A DNA stretch of 5,930 bases from Streptosporangiaceae bacterium (GCA_030045295.1 JASIGD010000187.1:1-5930); one strand, 5' to 3'. Positions 1 through 5,099 are shown, counted from the stretch's first letter. Program-made: numbers and translations. Notes: generated by a model from the sequence alone, not told the origin.

Positions 1-148
1 TCAGGCGCACGTCGTGAGCGGCCAGCGCGGCAGCCGACGCGGCCACGATCAGGGCCAGCACCAGGATCACCAGCCCGGCATAGGCCCGCAGCGCCCACCG
101 CCACGGGCGCCCCGGCACTGTGCCGCCCGGGAACAGCAGGATGACCAC
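1..148 (-). pseudogene. 5'-truncated multi-pass membrane protein fragment (runs off left edge)
   Basis: The minus-strand frame is open from about 148 to the left edge. It begins with a hydrophobic stretch ending in LLFPGG, then a basic RPWRWALR loop and another hydrophobic helix ending AAHDVRL. This matches in layout the FLLFPTGYVRSRRWR loop and following helix at residues 138-175 of the membrane protein at 867-2042, so I read it as a paralogue of the same actinobacterial family. Similarity stops abruptly at about 148. The same frame stays open further upstream but encodes only charged, Arg/Pro-rich residues with no membrane segments, so about 140 N-terminal residues of the family appear to be missing. 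A GTG at 148 could start a short protein, but it has no clear ribosome-binding site. The C-terminal part lies outside the window. I call it a probable 5'-deleted remnant; a real gene with an unusual start is the alternative. Confidence 0.45.
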
Positions 149-525
149 CTCAGCGTTCCGGCCCGGCGTACGCCGCGCGTGCCCCGTTGAGCGGCGAATC
201 CGCGCAGGGCCGGGGGGCCTGTCACCGTCTCCCGCGCGTGGCCAGCAGCGCAGCCGGGCGCTGCGATGCTCCCGCACCCGCCTCTGACGGGGCGTCCCCG
301 CACGCGGCGCTGACCAGCGCCGGCCCGCGGGGGCAAGCGGCTGCGGAGCGGAACCATGCTCATCCCGGAAGCGCGACCGCGGCGCGCCACGTCCGCTGCG
401 CCGCCAGAAGGCCACCCGGCCCTTGCCCTGCCCAGGCCACCAGCCGCGCACGGAGACCGCGCGGAGAAGCCGTGGAAAAGGCGTGGAGAACCCCGCGCCT
501 TCCCCGGGCCTGCCGACCAGCCGGG
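149..525. other. gene-poor interval, probable deletion scar
   Basis: These 377 bases contain several open frames on both strands, but their translations are Arg/Ala/Gly/Pro-rich with no hydrophobic segments or family motifs, as expected for chance frames in very G+C-rich DNA. In the paralogous module to the right, the equivalent space between the small gene and the LLFP motif of the membrane gene is about 875 bp (from 2527 to 1652). Here it is about 527 bp (from 663 to 136). This fits net loss of about 350 bp, including the 5' part of the membrane gene. I see no RNA gene. Confidence 0.4.
478..501 (-). terminator. weak hairpin after small gene 1
   Basis: On the minus strand AAGGCG pairs with CGCCTT around a short inner stem with one A.C mismatch. 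The 3' arm runs on into two further T residues. It lies 25 bp past the TAG of the 45-codon gene. It could be a weak intrinsic terminator, but in this G+C-rich DNA a 6-bp stem is not compelling. Confidence 0.25.
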
Positions 526-663
526 CTACCGGCGGCGGTCAGACAGGGCGATGGCCTCTCCCGCGCCCGTCAGCTCCTGGTTGAGGTGCCGGAAGGCGCG
601 GATCGGGGCGGCCAGCCAGCGAGTAATCGAGGAGCCGGGCTGCGTGGTCGTCGTGGTCGTCAT
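526..663 (-). CDS. 45-residue small protein, shortened paralogue of the gene at 2321-2527
   Basis: The ATG at 663 is preceded by a good Shine-Dalgarno (AAAAGGTGATTCCA then ATG). The product begins MTTTTTTQPGSS and continues with TRWLAAPIRAFRHLN and then QELTGAGEAIALSDRRR. It aligns with the second small protein over the core TRWL-A/T-APIRAF..LN.ELTGAGEAIA. I do not recognise the family: it has no signal peptide, membrane segment or cysteine motif, and the core could form one amphipathic helix. Two differences stand out. A 9-bp tandem duplication (ACGACCACG twice) expands the N-terminal Thr run by three residues. The codon matching CAG (Gln) in the other copy is TAG, followed by PGW in frame as in the paralogue, after which similarity ends. 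It is therefore either a shortened but translated paralogue or a decaying gene. The intact ribosome-binding site and the conserved upstream region support expression. Confidence 0.6.
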   Translation of the reverse strand: MTTTTTTQPGSSITRWLAAPIRAFRHLNQELTGAGEAIALSDRRR

Positions 664-838
664 TGGAATCACCTTTTCATCTGCACCGGGGTCTATGACT
701 ACGACCGATCGTGCCCGGCCCCGTGACCTGCATCTGTGCCCTGGCTTACACAGCCGGTGTGCGCCACGTCACACCCGGAATGCGGTGACCGGCGCCGGGC
801 AGCGACACGGTCACCGCACGCGCCATCCGCCGCGGCGC
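664..838 (-). promoter_or_regulatory. upstream control region of small gene 1, shared with small gene 2
   Basis: Five blocks recur upstream of the small gene at 2321-2527 in the same order and spacing. On the plus strand they are TCACCTTTTCATCTGCAC (669-686, the leader and ribosome-binding site), GACCGATCGTGCC (703-715), GCATCTGTGCCC (730-741), GCGCCACGTCACAC (761-774) and a 20-bp block (819-838) containing the palindrome CGCCGCGGCG. Sequence between the blocks is much less conserved. This pattern suggests promoter and operator sites kept by selection, but I cannot assign -35 and -10 boxes with confidence. Confidence 0.6.
781..818. repeat. perfect 10-bp inverted repeat
   Basis: TGCGGTGACC (781-790) and GGTCACCGCA (809-818) are exact reverse complements separated by 18 bases that include GGCGCC. 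The dyad sits directly beside the distal 20-bp conserved block, 118-155 bp upstream of the start of small gene 1. It could be an operator or a structured leader or terminator stem. There is no T-tract on either side, so a terminator is unlikely. Confidence 0.65.
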
Positions 839-866
839 AGCCTCACCGCCGAGGTCATCCCGGCTG

Positions 867-2042
867 TCAGTCGCGCCGACTGACCCACATTGACACGTGG
901 GCCGGTTCCAGGGCGCCGGACACCACCCCGGCCAGGTCAGCCTGGACCGAGTCCAGGTCCACCTCGTCCTTCAGCCGGGCCGCGAACGCCGCCACGGTCC
1001 GGTCCGCGTCGTACCGGGCCCGGTTGAACCTCCGGTCCACCGCGTGCTGCACCCGCCGGCGGACCGGGTTGAACAGGGCCGCAGCGGCCAGCGTGGCGAC
1101 CGCGACCGCGACCGGGGTGTGCAACCCGAGCACCTGGGTGGCCAGCAGCACGAGCCCCGCGTACACCCCGACCAGCAGCCCGGTGACGATCGCGTAGGCC
1201 AGGGTGCGGGAGATGATCCGGTCGATGTCATACAGCCGGTACTTCAGGACCGCGACGGCGATGGCAGTCCACAGGCCCACGAACGCCAGGCTCTCCAGGA
1301 TGTTCACGGCTGCTGAGTTCACCCAGTTCGACGCGACGAATACGACGGCCAGCACCAGCGCGGCCGCCGCGCACCACTTCAGCTGCAACCGCTCCTCACC
1401 CGTTGACTTCACGAACCTGACCACCAGCGCCACGACGCTGACCAGAAGCGTCACACTGATCAGGACGACAGCAATCCCGAAGAACACGGCGGTCAGGCCG
1501 CCCGGACTGGCCGGGCCGGACAAGGTGAACGGGTGCGCCCACGAGCGGGTGGCGGCGATCAGCATGCATACTGCCGCAAGCGCGAATGCGCCGCCGGTAA
1601 ACCACGCGGCCAGGCGCCAGCGCCGGGAGCGCACGTACCCCGTCGGGAAAAGCAGGAACAAAAACGCGAGCATCGCGACCGAGATGATCCAGATCCAATT
1701 GGACAGCCAGCCAAACGCCCGGCCCGCCGGCCAGGCGCCCGGATGCGCGACCAGTGCGTGCGGCGCGTAAGCACCCGAGAAGCCACTAATGCCCAGGCCC
1801 AGGCCCGCCACCAGGAACAGCCAGCCAATCCGGTTCTCCGGCCGCCGGGAGGCAAGGACAAAGCCCGCTATCGGAACGGCCGCGTTCACCACCTGCCCGG
1901 AGACGCCGGAGACGGTCCACTCGGTCAGGCTGGCCGACACCAGATGCCGGTCCGCGTAGGCCAGCACCAGCCCGGCGCCGATCAGCGCGACCGATGCCGC
2001 CGCGGTGCACCCGGCCACCCTCCGGGCCGTCCGGGCTCTCAT
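867..2042 (-). CDS. multi-pass membrane protein, kinase-less sensor-like family
   Basis: The longest open frame (start 2072) gives 401 residues. I prefer the ATG at 2042 because GGCGGGCGGGGA lies six bases before it, while 2072 has no nearby ribosome-binding site. Using 401-residue numbering, about ten hydrophobic segments span roughly residues 20-334. RRPENRIGW lies at 77-84 and an FLLFPTGYV-type loop at 139-147. The hallmark LKYRLYDIDRIISRTLAYA region is at 276-294, and NPVRRRVQHAVDRRFNRARYDA at 335-356 begins a cytoplasmic tail that ends AHVSMWVSRRD. This architecture is common in actinobacteria as the N-terminal input half of sensor histidine kinases, and also as a stand-alone protein. 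Here it stops before any GAF, histidine or ATPase region, so it is not a kinase. The ligand and role are unknown. It lies downstream of small gene 2 but is separated from it by a terminator-like hairpin, so it probably has its own promoter. Confidence 0.9.
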   Translation of the reverse strand: MRARTARRVAGCTAAASVALIGAGLVLAYADRHLVSASLTEWTVSGVSGQVVNAAVPIAGFVLASRRPENRIGWLFLVAGLGLGISGFSGAYAPHALVAHPGAWPAGRAFGWLSNWIWIISVAMLAFLFLLFPTGYVRSRRWRLAAWFTGGAFALAAVCMLIAATRSWAHPFTLSGPASPGGLTAVFFGIAVVLISVTLLVSVVALVVRFVKSTGEERLQLKWCAAAALVLAVVFVASNWVNSAAVNILESLAFVGLWTAIAVAVLKYRLYDIDRIISRTLAYAIVTGLLVGVYAGLVLLATQVLGLHTPVAVAVATLAAAALFNPVRRRVQHAVDRRFNRARYDADRTVAAFAARLKDEVDLDSVQADLAGVVSGALEPAHVSMWVSRRD

Positions 2043-2116
2043 CCGCATTCCCCGCCCGCCGATCAGGGCCATCGGCCCGGGCGCTGGCTGTCCCCACCCA
2101 TGAACCGCACGCTACG

Positions 2117-2132
2117 CCCGGACCGTTCCGGG
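2117..2132. promoter_or_regulatory. small dyad upstream of the membrane-protein gene
   Basis: CCCGGA, CCGT, TCCGGG form a perfect 6-bp inverted repeat with a 4-base loop, 75 bp upstream of the preferred start at 2042. Its position and size suit an operator or a leader hairpin. Chance occurrence is possible in G+C-rich DNA. Confidence 0.3.
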
Positions 2133-2227
2133 ATCGTTACCGCTCAGCACGGAAGCCGCAAGATCCTCACCGGGAAGTCCAGCCAGCAACCAAGGGCCAC
2201 GCCGGAGCCTACTCAGGCCAGGGCCTG

Positions 2228-2242
2228 CCATCCGCCGCGGCG
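2228..2242 (-). promoter_or_regulatory. third copy of CCATCCGCCGCGGCG element
   Basis: This 15-bp sequence is identical to positions 823-837 and 2691-2705. Each copy lies upstream of a minus-strand gene: about 160 bp from each small-gene start, and 155-185 bp from the membrane-protein start, depending on which start is used. It carries the perfect palindrome CGCCGCGGCG. The copy sits just past the terminator-like hairpin, at the distal edge of the membrane gene's upstream region. A shared regulator-binding site is an inference. Confidence 0.4.
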
Positions 2243-2253
2243 TGCCCTGACCG

Positions 2254-2293
2254 CATCAAAGACCGCCCCGCCTGATCGGCCTGGCGGGACGGT
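2254..2293 (-). terminator. intrinsic-terminator-like hairpin after small gene 2
   Basis: On the minus strand ACCGTCCCGCC pairs with GGCGGGGCGGT over 11 bp with a single G.U wobble and a 10-base loop (2283-2293 with 2262-2272). CTTTGATG follows. It starts 28 bp after the stop of the gene at 2321. The U-tract is short, as is usual in high-G+C actinomycetes. It would separate small gene 2 from the membrane-protein gene. Confidence 0.6.
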
Positions 2294-2320
2294 CCTGGAC
2301 GCATGAGCCCTGCTGGCGGG

Positions 2321-2527
2321 TCAAACCCCCACCAGCACCTTGGCGGCTTCTGCCGCCTGGTAGCGCTTAGTCTCCTCCATGTCCGCCTGCCAGCCGGGCT
2401 GCGGGTAGCGGTTAGAGCAGGCGATGGCTTCTCCAGCGCCCGTCAGCTCCACGTTGAGGTACTGGAAGGCGCGGATCGGGGCGGTCAGCCAGCGGGTATA
2501 CGAGCGGCGGGGCTGCGCGGTCGTCAT
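2321..2527 (-). CDS. 68-residue small protein of unknown function
   Basis: The ATG at 2527 follows AAAAGGTGATTTCA, a good Shine-Dalgarno. A GTG nine bases further upstream lies inside that site and is unlikely to be the start. The product begins MTTAQPRRSYTRWLTAPIR and continues AFQYLNVELTGAGEAIA, then CSNRYPQPGWQAD, and ends METKRYQAAEAAKVLVGV after one more Glu. I do not recognise the family. There is no signal peptide or membrane span; the middle and C-terminal parts look helical and amphipathic. Its reality is supported by the shortened paralogue at 526-663, which keeps the core, the ribosome-binding site and the upstream blocks. A terminator-like hairpin follows the stop, so it is probably transcribed alone from a promoter between 2528 and 2735. 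Its position ahead of the membrane-protein gene, mirrored in the left module, suggests a functional link, but this is inference. Confidence 0.75.
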   Translation of the reverse strand: MTTAQPRRSYTRWLTAPIRAFQYLNVELTGAGEAIACSNRYPQPGWQADMEETKRYQAAEAAKVLVGV

Positions 2528-2706
2528 TGAAATCACCTTTTCATCTGCACTGGATCAACGGCTAAGACCGATCGTGCCGGATCCGGCGACCCGCATCTGT
2601 GCCCCAGACGATACAACCGGCGCGCCACGTCACACGAAGGACGCGGCGGCCGGCGCCGACGGGTACCCTGGCAGCGCGTCACTACCCGCGCCATCCGCCG
2701 CGGCGC
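2528..2706 (-). promoter_or_regulatory. upstream control region of small gene 2
   Basis: It holds the same ordered blocks as the region before small gene 1: 2533-2550 (leader and ribosome-binding site), 2566-2578, 2593-2604, 2622-2635 and 2687-2706. The near edges lie 6, 39, 66, 95 and 160 bp from the start codon, against 6, 40, 67, 98 and 156 bp in the other copy. A shorter inverted repeat, GACGCG (2640-2645) with CGCGTC (2675-2680), occupies the place of the perfect dyad in the other copy. Both genes are probably controlled by the same factor. Confidence 0.6.
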
Positions 2707-2735
2707 GGCTGGTCACCCATGCCGGGTTCACGATG

Positions 2736-3209
2736 TCAGCGACACCAGCCGACCAGGCGGATCCCCGTGACGATCTGCGGCCTGATGACAATGACATGGT
2801 CCATCTGGCCCTCTGCCCATGGCTCGAGAAGCCGCTGATAACGAGCGACAGCAGCAGGCTCGCGGACAACCTCGGCCAGACCGGTCACGATCACGCTCCA
2901 GCCCGTCCGCCGGGCCTCGTCCAGCTCGTCGGCCTCATAGCAGACGACCGCACCCTCCTGGCCCGCGTGCCCCACGATCGCCGCACCCAGATGAGACCGG
3001 ATCACCACCGTCCGTCGGTCGGTGACGTGATTGACCAGACGGATCGCCGGCATCGCCCGCATCGTGAACACGACGCGGCCCACCGGCACGCTCCCCAGCA
3101 GCGCCCAGCATTCATCCTCGGTCAGCTCCAGAGCCTGGCGAGACTGCCTGACCGACATGACCCGCGCCCGTACCTGCTCATCCCCAGCCACAAGCCCTCG
3201 CAACACCAT
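2736..3209 (-). CDS. PPOX-fold flavin/F420-binding protein (pyridoxamine 5'-phosphate oxidase family)
   Basis: The product has the split-barrel PPOX pattern common in actinobacteria. With the start at 3209 (157 residues) these are ECWALLGSVPVGRVVFT at 33-49, PAIRLVNH at 54-61, VVIRSHLG at 68-75, YEADELD at 91-97, GWSVIVTG at 103-110 and DHVIVIRPQIVTGIRL at 137-152. Such proteins bind FMN or coenzyme F420 as small dimers and are putative reductases or oxidases; the substrate is unknown, and true PdxH function is not implied. The start is uncertain. The ATG at 3209 has GAGGA only two bases before it. The ATG at 3158 gives 140 residues, nearer the usual family length, but has no clear ribosome-binding site. 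A GTG at 3332 would add an unrecognised extension. The gene appears monocistronic, with its 3' end 30 bp from the control region of small gene 2. Confidence 0.88.
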   Translation of the reverse strand: MVLRGLVAGDEQVRARVMSVRQSRQALELTEDECWALLGSVPVGRVVFTMRAMPAIRLVNHVTDRRTVVIRSHLGAAIVGHAGQEGAVVCYEADELDEARRTGWSVIVTGLAEVVREPAAVARYQRLLEPWAEGQMDHVIVIRPQIVTGIRLVGWCR

Positions 3210-3337
3210 GTTCCTCGCGCATGCCACGGCGGCCTGCAGCGACAAGAGCTCATGAATACCGGCCGGCAACGCCAGCCAGCCAGGGACCAAGGTCCCGGAC
3301 TCGCGCGCTAATCCGGCAAAAGCCTGGACCACCCGGC

Positions 3338-3363
3338 TGTACTACAGGCGTGTACTACAGGCA
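3338..3363. repeat. two tandem 13-bp repeats carrying TGTAnTACA palindromes
   Basis: TGTACTACAGGCG (3338-3350) is followed directly by TGTACTACAGGCA (3351-3363), differing only in the last base. Each contains TGTACTACA, a palindrome about its central base. They lie about 130 bp upstream of the preferred PPOX start, next to a strong hairpin. Paired operators for a dimeric regulator of the PPOX gene are plausible. No regulator gene is in the window. Confidence 0.55.
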
Positions 3364-3364
3364 C

Positions 3365-3403
3365 GGCGAGACCCCTGGTGAGCGTGCAACCAGGGATCTC
3401 GCC
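3365..3403. repeat. 15-bp inverted repeat with 9-base loop
   Basis: GGCGAGACCCCTGGT (3365-3379) pairs with ACCAGGGATCTCGCC (3389-3403) with a single mismatch, which becomes a G.U wobble if transcribed from the minus strand. The loop is 9 bases. No T-tract follows on either strand, so it is not a classical terminator. It may be a structured leader upstream of the PPOX gene, or the end or remnant of an interspersed repeat. Confidence 0.65.
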
Positions 3404-3967
3404 ATGTAAGGGTACGTTACGTCCTTCCTGTCCGTTTCTGCTATAGCCGGACCCCGGCCGAGGTGACCGGGGTGCCCGTCTCACTGAGCGTCCGTTCAGG
3501 AATCGCTCTTGTGTCCGTTACGCAGGTAGTCGTCAACCGTGATGCTGCGCCTCTCCCGTGAGCTCGGCGACGAGCAGCCGGTCAGCCGTAGGTCGCTTAT
3601 CGATCACGTGTTCTAGTATGTGGCCTGCCGGCTCAGGCGATGATGCCCGCCGGCCCGGCGGCGGGGTCCCGCCCGTACCCGGCTGCTGCGGAGCCCTGGC
3701 CAGCCTCCCGGCGTTCACGCGACGCGTCCCAGACGGACTCCGGCCCCGCGATCAGACGCCACTGAGTCTTGCCTGAGGCGTGTTTTAGGGGATTTCCCTA
3801 GGGACCAGGGATCCGAAGTCCCGGAAACTGAATCCATGGATCAGATCCAGCTAGCGGCCGGGTCAACCCGTACCTGACGCGATTCTCGGCTACGTCGTTC
3901 AGGTCCCAGTAGTTGTGGGTCTGGCTGGTCTGGGCGTAGTCGCCGCGGACGCAGCTACCATGGCCGC
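3404..3967. other. intergenic region without a convincing gene
   Basis: No frame here gives a recognisable protein. There is a 7-bp perfect hairpin at 3451-3473 (ACCCCGG with CCGGGGT). A short minus-strand frame at 3533-3718 contains HILEHVIDKRPTADRLLVAE, which looks somewhat protein-like but has no family match I know. The part at 3780-3840 is less G+C-rich, with several short dyads around CCCTAGGG and TCCATGGA. The SDR promoter must lie toward the right end, but no clear boxes are visible. No tRNA is seen. Confidence 0.4.
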
Positions 3968-3977
3968 ATGCCAGCAT
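3798..3977 (-). CDS. possible small protein or coding remnant, divergent to the SDR start
   Basis: A 59-residue frame starts at ATG 3977 and ends at TAG 3798. The first 35 codons are strongly G/C at third positions and read like a genuine protein (CVRGDYAQTSQTHNYWDLND then VAENRVRYGL). The remainder loses that bias. The first ten bases overlap the SDR start on the other strand. The ribosome-binding site is weak (GGACGG close to ATG). It may be the tail of a broken gene, a small protein or a chance frame. I recognise no family. Confidence 0.22.
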   Translation of the reverse strand: MLACGHGSCVRGDYAQTSQTHNYWDLNDVAENRVRYGLTRPLAGSDPWIQFPGLRIPGP

Positions 3978-4756
3978 CACCGTCCGAGCTGGCCGTCGTG
4001 ACCGGGGCGGCGCGCGGCATCGGGGCGGCGGTCGCCAGGAAGCTCGCCGGCGGCGGCTGGTCGCTGCTCCTGATAGACGCCTGCACGCCACAGCCGTTGG
4101 CGGATTACCCGATGCCGGCGCCGGGGGAACTCGCCGCGGTGCGGAAGGAATGCATCGCGGCCGGCGCCGGGAGCGTCGATGAGCTGATCGCCGATGTCGG
4201 AGACGGCTCGGTGCGCGACAAGCTGCGCAGCCTGCTAGGTGCCCGGGTCCCTTCGGCCGTCGTCACGGCAGCGGGCGTGATAAGACCAGACGAAGCGTGG
4301 GCGGTGCCTGACGACGCGTTCAGGCTGATGATGAACGTGAACCTGTTCGGCGTCGCGCACCTGGCCGAGGTGTGCGTGCCGCCGATGATCGAGGCTGGCG
4401 CCGGCCGGTTCGTCGCGGTCTCCTCGGCGGCCGCGCTGCGCGCGATGCCGCGGCTCGCCGCCTACTCCGCGGCCAAGGGCGCGGTCGTCAGCTACATCCG
4501 CGCACTGGCCGCCGATCTGGCCGGCACCGGGGTGACGGCGAACGTCGTCTGCCCCGGTTCCACCCGCGGCGCCATGCTGGCGGCCAGCGCCGCCGCCTAC
4601 GACCTGCCCGACCAGGAGATCTTTGCCGCCCAGGCGCTGCTGCGGCGGCTCCTCGAGCCCGGCGAGGTCGCCGCCGCCGTGGCCTGGCTCTGCAGCCACG
4701 ACTCCGGCGCGCTGACCGGCGCCGTCATCCCCGTCGACGCCGGCCTGACCGCCTAA
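3968..4756 (+). CDS. SDR family oxidoreductase, mycofactocin-coupled type
   Basis: This is a 262-residue classical short-chain dehydrogenase/reductase. The nucleotide-binding TGAARGIG lies at 12-19. D37 at the end of the second strand suggests NAD(H) rather than NADP(H). AAG at 101-103, N125, S153, Y166 and K170 form the expected catalytic set. An insert after D37 (CTPQPLADYPMPAPGEL, 39-55) and the C-terminal part (CPGSTRGAMLA, the YDLPD segment, LEPGEVAAAVAWLC and a TGAVIPVDAGLT end) resemble the SDR subfamilies that hold a non-exchangeable NAD and pass electrons to mycofactocin. From memory this fits the TIGR04504-like group best. The likely role is oxidation of an alcohol to a ketone or aldehyde in the cytosol; the substrate is unknown. 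No mycofactocin biosynthesis genes are in the window. The ATG at 3968 fits the start of the fold, but no strong ribosome-binding site precedes it. It is convergent with the gene at 5103. Confidence 0.9.
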   Translation: MPASPSELAVVTGAARGIGAAVARKLAGGGWSLLLIDACTPQPLADYPMPAPGELAAVRKECIAAGAGSVDELIADVGDGSVRDKLRSLLGARVPSAVVTAAGVIRPDEAWAVPDDAFRLMMNVNLFGVAHLAEVCVPPMIEAGAGRFVAVSSAAALRAMPRLAAYSAAKGAVVSYIRALAADLAGTGVTANVVCPGSTRGAMLAASAAAYDLPDQEIFAAQALLRRLLEPGEVAAAVAWLCSHDSGALTGAVIPVDAGLTA

Positions 4757-4840
4757 CTCGACCGCGTACGTCGGCCGGATTCAGCGCTTGGCTTGCGCAA
4801 AACGCGCATCTGGTGCATTTCAGGCACGAGACACCGACGC

Positions 4841-4902
4841 ACAACGACATCAGGGGGCCATCGATGTGGTTACAACGACATCAGGGGGCCATCGATGTGG
4901 TT
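4841..4902. repeat. exact 31-bp tandem duplication with internal dyad
   Basis: Positions 4841-4871 and 4872-4902 are identical over 31 bases. Each unit contains AAC, G, ACATC, an 11-base centre, then GATGT, G, GTT. This is an imperfect inverted repeat of eight paired bases with one G-G mismatch. The absence of any mismatch between copies suggests a recent duplication or strong constraint. Confidence 0.9.
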
Positions 4903-4973
4903 AGTGGCTGGCCCGGGATGGTGTGCCTGGGACTGACGAGCAGGTTGATGAGGATGAGGCGGAAGGCGGGCTA

Positions 4974-5099
4974 GGGGAGGCCAGCACGAGCGGACGGCCG
5001 GGCTGCGGGAAGGCCAGCACGAGCGGGCAGCGGGGCTGCGGGGAGGCCAGCACGAGCGGGCAGCGGGGTCGCGGTGGGGCCGGAACGGGCGGCGGGCGC
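4974..5099. repeat. 33-bp tandem repeat, three copies plus a degenerate partial copy
   Basis: The units are 4974-5006, 5007-5039 and 5040-5072, all built on GGAGGCCAGCACGAGCGG or a one-base variant. A diverged partial unit (GGTGGGGCCGGAACGGGCGG) begins at 5073. Copies 2 and 3 are closer to each other than to copy 1. Copy 2 includes GCAGC, GGG, GCTGC, a tight hairpin. The tract ends about 3 bp past the stop of the right-hand gene. The 33-bp period keeps a reading frame (11 residues on the plus strand, STSG-type), but no gene uses it convincingly. Confidence 0.9.

Noticed and set aside
187..883. Overlapping plus-strand frames of 175-179 codons
   Set aside because: They lie antisense to the small gene with its good ribosome-binding site and have low-complexity Ala/Arg/Pro composition.
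1533..2306. 257-codon plus-strand open frame
   Set aside because: It runs antisense through the well-supported membrane-protein gene, and its translation is Arg/Pro/Gln-rich with no domain.
2528..2536. GTG at 2536 as the start of small gene 2 (71 residues)
   Set aside because: It falls inside the AAAAGGTGATT ribosome-binding site, which is conserved in the other copy, where ATG is the start.
2424..3311. 295-codon plus-strand open frame
   Set aside because: It is antisense to both the PPOX gene and small gene 2, has no recognisable motif and is a shadow of G+C-rich coding DNA.
3159..3332. N-terminal extension of the PPOX protein from GTG 3332, considered as a helix-turn-helix domain
   Set aside because: The extension shows no clear HTH pattern and there is no ribosome-binding site before 3332.
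3451..3473. Hairpin considered as a terminator
   Set aside because: No T-tract follows on either strand and no gene ends next to it.
4372..4974. 200-codon plus-strand frame overlapping the SDR end
   Set aside because: It is an out-of-frame reading of the SDR gene (Arg-rich). Its tail only reads through the 31-bp duplication.
4841..5099. CRISPR array
   Set aside because: The repeats are directly tandem with no unique spacers, and no cas genes are present.
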